DNA from: Verrucosispora sp. WMMD573
GTDB lineage: Bacteria > Actinomycetota > Actinomycetes > Mycobacteriales > Micromonosporaceae
Assembly (NCBI RefSeq): GCF_027497175.1
Contig: NZ_CP114901.1
Location: 2,046,001 to 2,110,000, forward strand
Direction of reading: 5' to 3'
Length of the DNA stretch: 64,000 nt
A program made the position numbers and the translations under genes. Position 1 is the first letter of the stretch. Every line of letters starts with the position of its first letter. Positions 45,645 through 54,858 of the stretch are shown in pieces. The notes beneath the pieces were generated by a model. The model had not been told where the DNA came from. It ran no database searches and saw only the letters and a program-made list of their open reading frames with translations.

Positions 45645-46613
45645 TCAGGGGCGCGGCGGGTAGTGGTACGTGCCGTTGGCGACGGATTCGTCGTAGGGGC
45701 GCTCGGGGTCGTAGATGGGGTGTGGGGCTCGGGGCCGTACCTCCTTGAAGGTCACGGTGTCGGGCGGCCACTGCTCGGGGGTGTGGGGAAGGTCGGTCAG
45801 GGCGAGGCGGTGTGTCTCGCCGATCGGCTGCCAGACCGGGCTGGCCGGGTGGCCGTGCTCGGGGTTGCTGGTGACGACGGTGAGGTGCCGCGTGTTGCGG
45901 CGCTCGAGGTAGCGGCGCAGGTCCTGCTCGCGCTGCGGGTCGGCGGCGTGGAACAGCAGGGTCGCCAGGCCGGTTTGTTCGGCTAGGTGCCGGTAGGCGT
46001 GGACGCGGTCGGCGAGGTCGGCCGGACGGATCTGGCCCGGGTCGGGCTGGTACCAGAAGGCGTGGCGGTCGCGGTCGTGGATGTACTCGCCATGCCAGGC
46101 GGCATGCCGCACCGCGGTGACGTATCGGCAGGTGCGCGGTGACCACCAGGTGCGCAGGTCACTGCCGGGTTCGGTGAGCGCGTGGGTGGCCAGGTCGACG
46201 AAGAGGTCGTTGGCCTGCAGCAGGCCGGGCAGCGCCGGATGCTCGCGGAGCCTGTCGCGGGCCCGGTATACCTGCGCCGGTGTGACGTCGCGGTCTTCGT
46301 CGAGTGGGGTGAGTTGGGCGCCGATCGGGCCCAGGCACCACGAGGTGTCAGCGGTGGCCGCGGCGCCGGTGTTCCAGAGGCGGTCGATCCAGCCGCGGCG
46401 GGCGAGGACCGTCAGACGTCGGGTGGCCGACGCCGTGGTGGTGGCGAAGCCGAGTGCGGTGAGCTGCGCGGTGGTCAGGACGCGGTGCTCGGCGAGCATT
46501 TCGACGGCCCACCAGTCGGGCGGGCGCATGCGGCCGCTCTCGGTCAGGAGCAGCTCCGCCGGGATCGGTCGGGTGGACGGGACGGTGAACTGGGAGTGGT
46601 AGGTGGTCGTCAT
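45645..46613 (-). CDS. Replication-relaxation family protein 2
   Basis: A 322-residue protein with the same plan as the product of 44097-45032: winged helix at 40-90 (PPDWWAVEMLAEHRVLTTAQ, LTALGFATTTASATRRLTVL), then a mixed domain with ANDLFVDLATHAL and WYQPDPGQ. GGAGGT lies 9 nt before the ATG at 46613. The two relatives sit side by side on the same strand but have diverged widely. The 259 bp upstream (46614-46872) holds nothing clear and ends at the IS5 element. Confidence 0.78.
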   Translation of the reverse strand: MTTTYHSQFTVPSTRPIPAELLLTESGRMRPPDWWAVEMLAEHRVLTTAQLTALGFATTTASATRRLTVLARRGWIDRLWNTGAAATADTSWCLGPIGAQLTPLDEDRDVTPAQVYRARDRLREHPALPGLLQANDLFVDLATHALTEPGSDLRTWWSPRTCRYVTAVRHAAWHGEYIHDRDRHAFWYQPDPGQIRPADLADRVHAYRHLAEQTGLATLLFHAADPQREQDLRRYLERRNTRHLTVVTSNPEHGHPASPVWQPIGETHRLALTDLPHTPEQWPPDTVTFKEVRPRAPHPIYDPERPYDESVANGTYHYPPRP

Positions 46614-46872
46614 GACCAGTACCTCCAAGATGGCGCCATCCCTCGGAGGGGATGGCTGGGGTGATTGACTGCCGTGCACCCGCGTCGGTACGGCACACAC
46701 GGGCGGATCACGCCACCGCGGCGACTGTGTCGCGGCGGGTGACAGGGCGGCGCCGGCTCGCTGGCTCTGTGCCCGAACGCGCCGCCCGGCCGGTCCGCGC
46801 GGCCGGATCGACGGTTGAGGCATGCGGCACGGCGTGAAGCCGAGCGCACCGCGGCTCCGGTGCCTTCACTAA

Positions 46873-47806
46873 GAGGGTGTTTGAGAAGTTCTCGTGATGG
46901 GTGGCGTGTCGCGCCGTCGGTTAGCGGCCGTTGGTCCATAGTGGCTCGATGTCGCGTCAGCGTCGCTACCCCTCGGACCTGACCGACGCCCAATGGGCGC
47001 TGGTCGAGCCGCTGCTGCCACCACCGAGAACCGGTGGCCGGCCGGAGAAACATCCACGCCGCGACGTGGTGAACGCGATCCTGTACGTGGTGCGGACCGG
47101 CTGCTCGTGGCGGCAACTGCCGGTCGACTTCCCGCCGTGGCAGACGGTGTACTGGTACTTCACCCGCTGGGAGGAAGACGATGTCACCGAGCGGATCCTC
47201 GTCGCGCTGCGCCGAAGGGTCCGCGCCGCCCAAGGCCGCGCCGCCGAACCCACGGCAGGCATCATCGACTCCCAGAGCGTCAAAGGCGCCGACACCGTCG
47301 GCCGGGACACCCGTGGCTACGACGCGGGCAAGAAGGTCAACGGCCGCAAACGGTTCATCGTCACCGACACCCTGGGTCTGCTCCTAGTCGTGTGCGTGAT
47401 GGCCGCGAGCGTGCAGGACCGCGACGGAGCGAAGACGACTCTGCTGTCGGCGTACCTGTTCACCCCGGTCCGGTTCGTCTACGCCGACGCCGGCTTCGCC
47501 GGAACCCTGGTCGACTGGTGCCAACGCATCCTGCGCACCACCCTGGAAATCGTACGCAAGGCCCCAGGCCAGAAAGGATTCGCCGTAATCGCCCGCCGAT
47601 GGGTCGTCGAGCGCAGCCTTGCCTGGCTGACCGGCCACCGCAGACTGGCCCGCGACTACGAACGCCACCCCGCCACCTCCGAAGCCATGATCCGCTGGGC
47701 CGCCATCAACGGCATGCTCCGCCGCCTCACCCGCGGCCGACCCGCACGCCGTCAACGAGCCTGGACCCTCGACAACCTCAAAGCCTGACCCTTCTCAAAC
47801 ACGCTC
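46873..47806 (+). mobile_element. IS5-family insertion sequence, complete
   Basis: 934 bp with 16-bp terminal inverted repeats (46873-46888 GAGGGTGTTTGAGAAG; right end read inward GAGCGTGTTTGAGAAG; one mismatch) and a 3-bp target duplication TAA on both sides (46870-46872, 47807-47809), as for IS5-family members that duplicate TNA. One transposase gene inside. It has inserted right beside the 43-bp inverted repeat of the element. Confidence 0.9.
46949..47788 (+). CDS. IS5-family transposase
   Basis: A 279-residue DDE transposase in one frame. The N-terminus RRYPSDLTDAQWALVEPLLP is typical of the family; the catalytic series is IIDSQSVKGADT (first Asp), FVYADAGFAG (second Asp) and WVVERSLAWL (Glu). 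The ATG at 46949 begins at the conserved MSRQRRYPSDL; a TTG at 46931 is possible. It is intact, and so are the element ends, so the element may still move. Confidence 0.92.
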   Translation: MSRQRRYPSDLTDAQWALVEPLLPPPRTGGRPEKHPRRDVVNAILYVVRTGCSWRQLPVDFPPWQTVYWYFTRWEEDDVTERILVALRRRVRAAQGRAAEPTAGIIDSQSVKGADTVGRDTRGYDAGKKVNGRKRFIVTDTLGLLLVVCVMAASVQDRDGAKTTLLSAYLFTPVRFVYADAGFAGTLVDWCQRILRTTLEIVRKAPGQKGFAVIARRWVVERSLAWLTGHRRLARDYERHPATSEAMIRWAAINGMLRRLTRGRPARRQRAWTLDNLKA

Positions 47807-47810
47807 TAAG

Positions 47811-47853
47811 AAACCGCCGTTTGTGTGCTCTGGCGAACGCCTGCCCAACTCAC
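47811..47853 (+). repeat. 43-bp inverted repeat, left copy
   Basis: It pairs with 50373-50415 in inverted orientation at 39 of 43 positions; the central 22 bp (starting TGTGTGCTCTGG) are identical and include GGCG-AA-CGCC. Both copies run directly into 10-bp-phased CTCACA-type repeats. The left copy is also flanked by an 8-bp dyad AAACCGCC (47811-47818) / GGCGGTTT (47878-47885). Confidence 0.8.
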
Positions 47854-47874
47854 AACCGCTCACAGCCACTCACA
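47849..47874 (+). repeat. Phased CTCACA repeats, cluster 1
   Basis: CTCACA at 47849, 47859 and 47869, exactly 10 bp apart. It adjoins the left copy of the 43-bp inverted repeat. Confidence 0.8.
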
Positions 47875-47969
47875 GGAGGCGGTTTACTCAGTCGAGGTGA
47901 TCCGGATCAGCAGCTTCAACTGGCGAGGATGACGGCGCCGCGAGACGGGGTTCGGGGGACACAGCGAAC

Positions 47970-48833
47970 CTACGCCGCTGCTGTCGACGTAGCGATGGTG
48001 GGGACGCGACGGCGGCTGGCGGCGCGCAGACTCGCCCGGCGTTCGGCTTGCGCCGCCAACGCCTCGGCGGCCTGCGGGGACGCCGCGCCGGTCAGCATGC
48101 CGCTGGCGAGGGCTTCGGCGAGGCGGGTGTCGATGCGACCCAACCGCATGCGCAGGGCGTCGGTGCTGATGCCCATCCGGGCCGCGATCGGATCCATGGC
48201 CCGCCGGCCCAGCCGCACGTCGATGTAGGGCTGCTCGTCGTCGGCGTCGAGGATCCCCAGGCGTACCGCGCGGCGTACCAGCACGTCGGGATGCCCGTAG
48301 GGCACCTGCGGGGTCCGCGGTCCCGTGACGCGCTCCACGTCCTCGACCGGAACGAACTCGCTGGCCTGCTGACGCAGCGCGTGCCCGGCGCGCCATCCGG
48401 CCCGGCACAACGACGCGTACGGCGCCCGGCGGGCCACGTCCACGTGGTCACGCAGCGCCGCCAGGAATCCCGCGAGGATCTCCGCGCCGATGTCGTCGGG
48501 GTCACCGCGGTAGCCGTCGGACAACCGCCGCGCGTAGCGGCGCAGCGCCGGCATCGCCATGCCGACCGCGGCGATGACCCACTGCGGACCATCCAGGCGG
48601 GCACGACGGATCAGCTCCCGCCACACCGCGTCGCGGGCCGCGTAGGCGCGCGGATTCGCCAGCAGCCAGTCCCGCAGCGCCGGCAGCGCCAGGACACCCG
48701 TCGGCAGGCCGACATCCGGACCGAACGCGTCGAGGTCGAGGGACAGGGGCGCCGGGTCGCTGGTCAGCGCCGCGAATGCGACGTCGACGGCGTCCAGGGG
48801 CGCGGCGGGCCAGATTGTGTCGGACACACTCAT
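47970..48833 (-). CDS. Sigma-like regulatory protein of the integrative element
   Basis: A 287-residue protein. Residues 85-150 (ALRRYARRLSDGYRGDPDDI, GAEILAGFLAALRDHV) look like sigma-70 region 2, and about 215-255 (MDPIAARMGISTDALRMRLG) like a region-4 helix-turn-helix. It may be a diverged sigma factor or a replication or transfer regulator. GGAG precedes the ATG at 48833. The gene lies inside the 2.5-kb interval bounded by the 43-bp inverted repeat, with CTCACA clusters on both sides, so it may bind them. Confidence 0.6.
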   Translation of the reverse strand: MSVSDTIWPAAPLDAVDVAFAALTSDPAPLSLDLDAFGPDVGLPTGVLALPALRDWLLANPRAYAARDAVWRELIRRARLDGPQWVIAAVGMAMPALRRYARRLSDGYRGDPDDIGAEILAGFLAALRDHVDVARRAPYASLCRAGWRAGHALRQQASEFVPVEDVERVTGPRTPQVPYGHPDVLVRRAVRLGILDADDEQPYIDVRLGRRAMDPIAARMGISTDALRMRLGRIDTRLAEALASGMLTGAASPQAAEALAAQAERRASLRAASRRRVPTIATSTAAA

Positions 48834-48915
48834 GATCAGTACTCCTCGGTCAGAGACCATCGGATATCGCCGCCGTGTTCTAGCAACGCTGGGATGCCGA
48901 TTACGCCACGACCGA

Positions 48916-48931
48916 CTCACAACCGCTCACA
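48916..48931 (+). repeat. Phased CTCACA repeats, cluster 2
   Basis: CTCACA at 48916 and 48926, then GCCCAGGTCAG. About 30 bp here match the reverse complement of the pair at 45118-45133. It lies 83 bp upstream of the sigma-like gene start. Confidence 0.7.
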
Positions 48932-49127
48932 GCCCAGGTCAGGCCCGCTCTTTGCCCCCAACGGATCGCCGTTGCGCCCCGTCCGAACTCGGGCGTCAGT
49001 CCGGCACAGGCGGGCGACGCGGACTGGCCACAGCACGGCTGAGCAGGGTTGTGAGCCGCCGGCGCACGTCGGGCGCGGCACCAGACGGCTCAGCGACGAG
49101 GTCACGATCGTCGGGCCGCGCCCACCG

Positions 49128-49173
49128 CTCACGGTCACTCACAGCGGCTCGCAGACACTCACAGCCGCTGACC
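49128..49173 (+). repeat. Phased CTCACA repeats, cluster 3
   Basis: Five units in strict 10-bp register: CTCACG 49128, CTCACA 49138, CTCGCA 49148, CTCACA 49158, CTGACC 49168. Confidence 0.8.
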
Positions 49174-49431
49174 AGCCCTTCTGGTCAGCGAATCTCGTTC
49201 GCCATCGGCGATCGATCGCTTTCGTTGGCACTGGACCATCTTGGCTGGCATCGGACTGACAGCGCCGTTGAACTTCGTGCCATCGAAGCTGCGCCGCAGT
49301 CATGTCTCGCCGCCGGGGTGGCAACGCCGCTGGTCACCTCGCGCGAGGGGTTCTGACCAGGGCTGTGAGAGTAGGGGCCCGTGCGAGAAATGGCCGACAA
49401 GAGATCCTCAGAGAGCCCCTACACCCTCCCC

Positions 49432-49477
49432 CTCACAGCGACTCACAACCGCTCACAAAGACTCACAGCGACTCACG
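49432..49477 (+). repeat. Phased CTCACA repeats, cluster 4
   Basis: Five units in strict 10-bp register: CTCACA at 49432, 49442, 49452 and 49462, and CTCACG at 49472. This is the most regular cluster. Confidence 0.85.
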
Positions 49478-50351
49478 GTGGCGTGACATCCTCTGCCGGC
49501 ACGCCCGGTCGGCCAGCGGACGACGCTGGCGTGGCGCGAATCCCGACAATCTGCCGTGTCCCTGTCCCCGGGCGTCATGCCCGGAGTCTCACCCATGTCG
49601 GTCGCCGGAGTATGAGCACCAGTGGTGGGAAACCTTCGTCCTGGCTGCCTCGCCTGGGAAGCGCGCGAACTGGTTGTCAACGAGGGCGGTCGATTGACAG
49701 GTTGTCCGTGCGGGCGGCGGTGACCGCGTCCGCGAGGACAGGAACGTCGGCATGAGCGCCGTGCCACTTTGTCCGGGCACGCGTTCAGCGGCGGTCAGAT
49801 GGAATTGAGAAGTGGAGATCGGCGTCGTGCGCGCGGCCATGGCATCGAGGTGGGCGCAGCGTGTCCTCCGTGTCCGGCCCGGCGTCCGCGACGTCGCGCA
49901 TGTCATCGATGTTGATCGTTGACAAGGTGTCCGGCGGGATCTCTGAGCAGGCCCGGGACAACGCAGTCTCGCGCGTTTCGCCAGCCTGAAATGGCACTGG
50001 CGTCGACGACGAGAGTCCGTCCTGTGGCGGCGATGGCCAAACCGGCATGACATCGCCGCGTCGCATGGACGGGTGTTTCAACTGCCCGCCAGCTGTGTCG
50101 GCGCCCGTCGGCTGCGGACATGTCCGCGGACAGCTTGTCATCGACGTCCATGAGTGCCCGGCCAGTTGTCGCCGAGGCGGTGTGTGACACGTTGACACCA
50201 CTGTCGAGCCGTCGGCGGGCACGAGGTCGGAGCGCCCGTGGGCCGTCACATCACCCGCCGTGTCATCGACTTCCGCCACTGTCCCGGGGGCTGGCGTCGA
50301 GGCGATGGCACAACCGCGCGCTGGCCCGGCGAGCGGCCGGCCGGGCAGCCC

Positions 50352-50377
50352 TGTGAGCCCTCGTGAGTGGCGGTGAG
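50352..50377 (-). repeat. Phased CTCACA repeats, cluster 5
   Basis: On the plus strand TGTGAG 50352, CGTGAG 50362 and GGTGAG 50372, 10 bp apart: the same motif in inverted orientation, next to the right copy of the 43-bp repeat. Confidence 0.75.
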
Positions 50378-50415
50378 TCAGGCAGGCGTTCGCCAGAGCA
50401 CACAGACGCCGGTTT
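50373..50415 (-). repeat. 43-bp inverted repeat, right copy
   Basis: Partner of 47811-47853. The inner side faces cluster 5, as the left copy faces cluster 1, so the arrangement is mirror-symmetric around the sigma-like gene. Confidence 0.8.
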
Positions 50416-50660
50416 ACAGATGTCAGCGCCCGACCGGTCCGGCGCGGAGCCGACATCGACATGGGCGAGCACCGAGGTAAGCGCCGCTTGAGTCGTACCG
50501 GCCGGCCGTGCTGGATGTCGCCGGGACCAGATCGAGCACCCATCGGATCTGCTCTTGCGATCCGGCGGTGAGGGTTGAGCCCGTCTCCAGCATCCAGCCT
50601 TACCCGCTGCGCACCCCGGGCCTGACCTGTACGCCCGTGCCTACCGCCGAGGAGATGACC

Positions 50661-50981
50661 ATGAGATCGTCCAGACGCAATCGAACCGTGCCACCGCGGT
50701 CCGGGGAAGGGCCGGCTGCCGGTGAGCGGGAGCCGGCGTGGACGGCCGAGCGAATCCACGGCCTGGGCGTCAGCACGGACCTGGTCACCGCGGCGGCGGT
50801 GCTCGGCATGTCCCGCTCTGCCGCCTACAAGCTGATCCGCCGCGACGCGTTCCCCGTGCCGCACTTCCGCGTCGGCGCCCGCTACCGGATACCGACGGCA
50901 CCGCTGCTCGCCGCGCTGCACCTGCACGAACCGGGGACCACGCCGGAGCGTGCCGCCGGTGCCACGAGTGCCCCACCGTAG
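50661..50981 (+). CDS. xis: Excisionase-like helix-turn-helix protein
   Basis: A 106-residue protein whose core (LVTAAAVLGMSRSAAYKLIR then RVGARYRIP) is the MerR-type winged helix of excisionases. It lies 199 bp upstream of the integrase on the same strand, the usual Xis-Int order of actinobacterial integrative elements. GAGGAG precedes the ATG at 50661; ATG at 50655 is an alternative. It should bend att DNA and favour excision. Confidence 0.82.
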   Translation: MRSSRRNRTVPPRSGEGPAAGEREPAWTAERIHGLGVSTDLVTAAAVLGMSRSAAYKLIRRDAFPVPHFRVGARYRIPTAPLLAALHLHEPGTTPERAAGATSAPP

Positions 50982-51180
50982 GCGCCCTCCGCGCTGGCGG
51001 GAGCCCATCCCGCCCCAGCCCTCACGCCGCGCCAACGCGCGCGGTTCTCTTCCAGCCCCGACCTTGCGCCGGGACCGTCGTACGACGGTCCCGGCGACTT
51101 GATCGTGTCCGCGGATCACGCGTGGATGTCGATCAGCGCAAACCGATGCACCCCCACCTGATCGAGGAGCACCACCTGCC

Positions 51181-52650
51181 ATGCCTGACGGAAGCATCTT
51201 CAAACGCTGCGGCTGCCGCCACCCGGAGACTGGCAAGCCACTGGGCAACGACTGCCCGAAACTGCGCCGCGCCAACCGCTCCTGGAGTTCCGAGCACGGC
51301 CACTGGACCTACCAACTCGAACTCCCACCCACCGCCGACGGCGGGCGCCGGCAGCTACGCCGCTCCGGCCTGCCCACCCGCCGGGCCGCCGCCGACGAAC
51401 TCGACCACGCGCGCCAACTGCTCGCCCTCGCCAAGGGCGACCGGCGCCGCCGCACCGAGATCGGCGACCTGCTCCAGAACGCCGCACGCGCCAAACGGCC
51501 CTTGCCCGAGGTCGACCGGATCCGCCAGCGGCTGCGCGGCGACGGCCCCCTCGCTGACGCGCCCACCGTCGCCGACTACCTCACCGGCTGGCTGACCCAC
51601 CTCGCCGTGGACGACAACACCCTGCGCGGCTACGAGTCCATCGTGCGGGTGCACCTGATCCCGCACCTCGGCGAGATCCCGCTGGACAAGCTACGCACCA
51701 GCCACGTCCGTGCCATGTTCGCCGCGATTGAACGCCGCAACGACGACATCCGCGCCGCGAAGACCAGCCCCGACCCGGCGGTGCGCAGGTCCGCGGCCGG
51801 GGTGCGGCCCACCGGCCCCACGACCCGGCAGCGCATCCGCGCCTGCCTGCGCAAGGCCATCAACGACGCCCTCGCCGACGAACTGATCGTCGGCTCCAAC
51901 CCGGCCGCCCTGGTCAAGACCCCGGGTGACCGGCCGCTGCCGATCGTGTGGGAGGACGAACGCGTCCAACGCTGGAAGGAAACCGGACAGGTACCCGGAC
52001 CGGTGATGGTGTGGACCGACGCCCAGGTCGTGGACTTCCTCGACCACGCCGCCCGACACGCCCCGGACCTGCATCCCATGTGGCACTACATGGCCTACCG
52101 CGGGCCCCGCCGCGGCGAAGCCTGCGGACTGCGCGACAGCGAGGTCCGCCTGCACCGCCGGGAAACCACCATCAACAACCAGATCGCCACCCACGGCTAC
52201 ACCCCCGTGCAGAAACCCCCGAAGAGCAGAGCCGGCAACCGCGACGTCGCCCTCGACACCGACACCGCCAAGGTCCTCACCGCCTACAAGGCCCGCCGCG
52301 CCGAATGGCAACTCGCCGCCGGCCCGGCGTGGCCCGACACCGGACTGTTCTTCGTCCGTCCCGACGGGCAGCCCTGGCACCCCAACGCCGTCACCCAACG
52401 CTTCCGCCGGCTCGTCCGCAAAGCCGGCCTACCGCCGATCCGGCTGCACGACCTGCGCCACAGCGCCGCCACCATTGCCCTCGACGCCGGCGTCGACATC
52501 AAGGTCCTCTCCGACCAACTTGGCCACTCCACCACGACCCTGACCCGCGACACATACCAGAGCGTCACCAAACAACTGCACCAGGATGCCGCCGATGCCG
52601 TCGCGAAGAAGATCAACCAGAGGAGCCGCGGTTCCCGCAAGGCGGGGTGA
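51181..52650 (+). CDS. int: Tyrosine-type site-specific integrase
   Basis: A 489-residue integrase. The N-terminus has the Cys-rich start seen in actinobacterial element integrases (FKRCGCRHPETGKPLGNDC). The core-binding domain is about 125-215. In the catalytic domain the Arg is in YRGPRRGEACGLR (about 305), the H-x-x-R in LHDLRHSAAT (about 421), the second His in LGHST and the nucleophile Tyr in RDTYQSV (about 457). It integrates and, with Xis, excises the element. The att site should be just downstream, but no tRNA or clear repeat is visible there. Confidence 0.93.
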   Translation: MPDGSIFKRCGCRHPETGKPLGNDCPKLRRANRSWSSEHGHWTYQLELPPTADGGRRQLRRSGLPTRRAAADELDHARQLLALAKGDRRRRTEIGDLLQNAARAKRPLPEVDRIRQRLRGDGPLADAPTVADYLTGWLTHLAVDDNTLRGYESIVRVHLIPHLGEIPLDKLRTSHVRAMFAAIERRNDDIRAAKTSPDPAVRRSAAGVRPTGPTTRQRIRACLRKAINDALADELIVGSNPAALVKTPGDRPLPIVWEDERVQRWKETGQVPGPVMVWTDAQVVDFLDHAARHAPDLHPMWHYMAYRGPRRGEACGLRDSEVRLHRRETTINNQIATHGYTPVQKPPKSRAGNRDVALDTDTAKVLTAYKARRAEWQLAAGPAWPDTGLFFVRPDGQPWHPNAVTQRFRRLVRKAGLPPIRLHDLRHSAATIALDAGVDIKVLSDQLGHSTTTLTRDTYQSVTKQLHQDAADAVAKKINQRSRGSRKAG

Positions 52651-52737
52651 GACCTACCCTCACCGAAACGGTAGCGGCTGAGCGTGTACGGCCCGCAGGG
52701 CCGGAATACCGGTCACGCGAGCGAATACGCTCGCGCT

Positions 52738-53582
52738 GTGGGCGGTGACGACCAGCGGTTGAGCCGGCGGGGCAGCTTCGACGAGGATCCGGACAACTAC
52801 CAGGCGGCGCGGCCGGGATATCCGCGGCGGGTGTACGAGGTGCTTGCCGACTGCGGGCTGCGGCCCGGTGCCCGCGTCCTGGAGATCGGACCCGGAACCG
52901 GGCAGGTGACCCGTCCCCTCGTGGCCGCCGGTGCGTCGGTGCTGGCGGTGGAACTCGGGGGCCGCCTGGCAGCCCGGCTGCGGACGAACATGGCGGGCCA
53001 CGACGTGACCGTCATTGAGGGTGACTTCGCCACCGTGCCGCTGCCCGCCCACCCGTTCGACCTGGCGGTCTGCGCCACCGCCTTGCACTGGCTGGGCGCT
53101 GGCGCGGCGGTGCGGCGGCTGGCCCGCCTGGTCCGGCCGGGCGGAGGACTGGCGGTGTGGTGGACCGTCTTCGGTGCCCCCGAGCGCAGCCCGCCCTGGC
53201 GTGCGGACCTGAACGCGCTCTACCGACGGTGGCTACCGGCGCAGGGGCGCGGCCCGGCGGGCGTGCCAGCTTCCCTGCGGGTCGCCGAACGCACGGCGGA
53301 CTGCGGGCAGGTGACTGGTTCGGTCCCGTCCGGGTCGAGATGATCCGCTGGGAGCACCAGCTGACGCCGCACCGTGCGCGCGGGCTGTGGGGGACCTTCC
53401 CGAACGTGCGCGAGATGAGCGCTGACCGGCGAGAGGCGTTCCTCGACGGCGTCGCCGAGGTGGTCGCCGGCCAGCCCGGCGGGATGGTGGCCGACAACTA
53501 CGTCACCGCGCTGTACACGGTGCCGCGCCGAAACGACTCTGCCCTTCTGACCGGTCGCACAGATCGGGCAGCGGACGCCTGA
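52738..53582 (+). pseudogene. SAM-dependent methyltransferase, frameshifted
   Basis: The first 190 codons encode a class I methyltransferase with the SAM-binding VLEIGPGTGQVTRPL (about 40) and LAVCATALHWLG. Near 53303 a one-base deletion moves the frame; sensible sequence resumes in another frame (LRAGDWFGPVRVEMIRWEHQ) to the stop at 53582. Corrected, it would be about 281 residues, normal for this family. The GTG start fits, 88 bp after int. It may be a true pseudogene or a sequencing error. The substrate is unknown. Confidence 0.75.
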
Positions 53583-53682
53583 AGAGTGCCGGCGGAGTCA
53601 CCTTCGACAGGGCTCGGGCCAGCCGGGATTGCTGGAGCGGGCACTTACCGCCGAGCCACTCGGTGACCTGGGCCAATCTCTG

Positions 53683-54858
53683 CTAGCTGGTCCGGATCGT
53701 TCTGGCCTGGCTGCGTCCCGACCATCTGTCATCCCACGTCCGGGTGTTGGTGTCGCTGCTCGGCGCAGTGCTGCCACATCCGGCCAGGTGCCCGACCATC
53801 CGGTCGCTGGCGGGGTGCCCAGGATGTGCGTGTCGGTGGGCGGTGATGGTGTCGGCGAGCAGCGTCCGCGCGCGGGCGCAGTGGCCGAGCTGGTGCAGAA
53901 CAACGGCGAGAGACGCCTGCGCGGCGAGGGTGCGGTGCGCCTCGGGCCCGGCGGTGGTGGCGAGTTGCTCGGCGAGGTGGCGGTAGAGGTGATAGGCGCG
54001 CTGGTGATGCCCGACCAAGCGGTGCGCGGTGGCGAGAGTGTGCAGGGCCGTCAGGGTGGTGCCGGCGGCGGGGCCGTGCAGGTGGGTGCCTGCGTGGTGG
54101 GCGTAGGTGGCCCAGCGGATCGCCGCACTGGGGTGGCCGAGACGGATGAGCACCTCGCCGAGGATGCAGGCGGCGTCGGCGTGAAGCGGGTCGGCCGGCG
54201 CAGTGATGGGGTCGACGGCGGCCAGCGCGGCGTGCAGGAGTTCCCGGGCGTGAGCGGGATTGCTGGCGGCAAGGCTGCGGGCGAGTTCGACATATTCGGT
54301 GACCGGAACGAGACCGGTGACGACGGGTCGCCAGGTGATGCGCAGATCGGTGCAGGTGCGCCCGGCAGTCACGCGGCTAATGACCCGTCCGGCGCAGGCC
54401 GCGCCCATCAGTGGGCTGTGCGGGTGGACCAGCGTCGTGGGCACGATGCGGGGTGCGTGACGCAGCACGGCGCGGCCGATGGCATCCACCACGAGCACAG
54501 CGGGTAGGCCGGGGCGGCAACACCCGGGTGGGCAGTCGTAGACGAGGTCCTCGTCGCAGTCCATAAAAGCGGTCATGGGCTGGGCGCAGAGGCGACACCA
54601 CAGCAGCCCCGGCGGCAGCACCACCTCCCACGGGTCGGCGTCGTCGGCCCGCTGGAGAGCGGGTCCTTCCCGCGCGGCAGTTGACGCTTCGGCCGCCTGA
54701 CGTGCGTCGCTGACCCATTTCTGCACGAGCCGGCGCTGCAGGTTCAGCTCTTCGGCCACAGCGGTGACAGCACGGTGGTCGCCCGCCGCGCGCTGCTGGT
54801 GTACGCGGGAAACCGCGGCGTCGATGAGATCTCGCGGGTACTTGCGGGGGTGTGGCAT
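53683..54858 (-). CDS. HTH and TPR regulatory protein
   Basis: A 391-residue protein with an N-terminal transposase-like helix-turn-helix (AVTAVAEELNLQRRLVQKWV, about 30-50), a cysteine-rich segment likely binding zinc (WCRLCAQP, DCPPGCC; about 88-115), and TPR-like helices from about 190 to 350 (HARELLHAALAAVDP, AAIRWATYAHHAG, RAYHLYRHLAEQL). It resembles actinomycete regulators with TPR sensor halves. It is convergent to the methyltransferase remnant. The C-terminal 30 residues are low-complexity. Confidence 0.7.
   Translation of the reverse strand: MPHPRKYPRDLIDAAVSRVHQQRAAGDHRAVTAVAEELNLQRRLVQKWVSDARQAAEASTAAREGPALQRADDADPWEVVLPPGLLWCRLCAQPMTAFMDCDEDLVYDCPPGCCRPGLPAVLVVDAIGRAVLRHAPRIVPTTLVHPHSPLMGAACAGRVISRVTAGRTCTDLRITWRPVVTGLVPVTEYVELARSLAASNPAHARELLHAALAAVDPITAPADPLHADAACILGEVLIRLGHPSAAIRWATYAHHAGTHLHGPAAGTTLTALHTLATAHRLVGHHQRAYHLYRHLAEQLATTAGPEAHRTLAAQASLAVVLHQLGHCARARTLLADTITAHRHAHPGHPASDRMVGHLAGCGSTAPSSDTNTRTWDDRWSGRSQARTIRTS

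Larger units (their letters stand above)
48834..50660. other. Gene-free region with phased repeats
   Basis: About 1.8 kb without a supportable gene; long open frames here are low-complexity antisense products. It contains CTCACA clusters 2 to 5, single TGTGAG sites near 49050 and 49365, and the right copy of the 43-bp inverted repeat. Such a region in a plasmid-like element is a fair candidate for a replication origin or a transfer locus. Confidence 0.55.

Noticed and set aside
49432..49477. CRISPR-like regular repeats
   Set aside because: Units are 10 bp with no spacers of usual length and no cas genes; the register fits protein-binding repeats instead.
49785..51275. Long minus-strand open frame (496 codons) over the repeat region, xis and the start of int
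   Set aside because: No domain, covers well-supported genes on the other strand, and includes translated repeats.
52651..52760. Attachment site downstream of the integrase
   Set aside because: No tRNA and no matching direct repeat near 43-45 kb could be found by eye.
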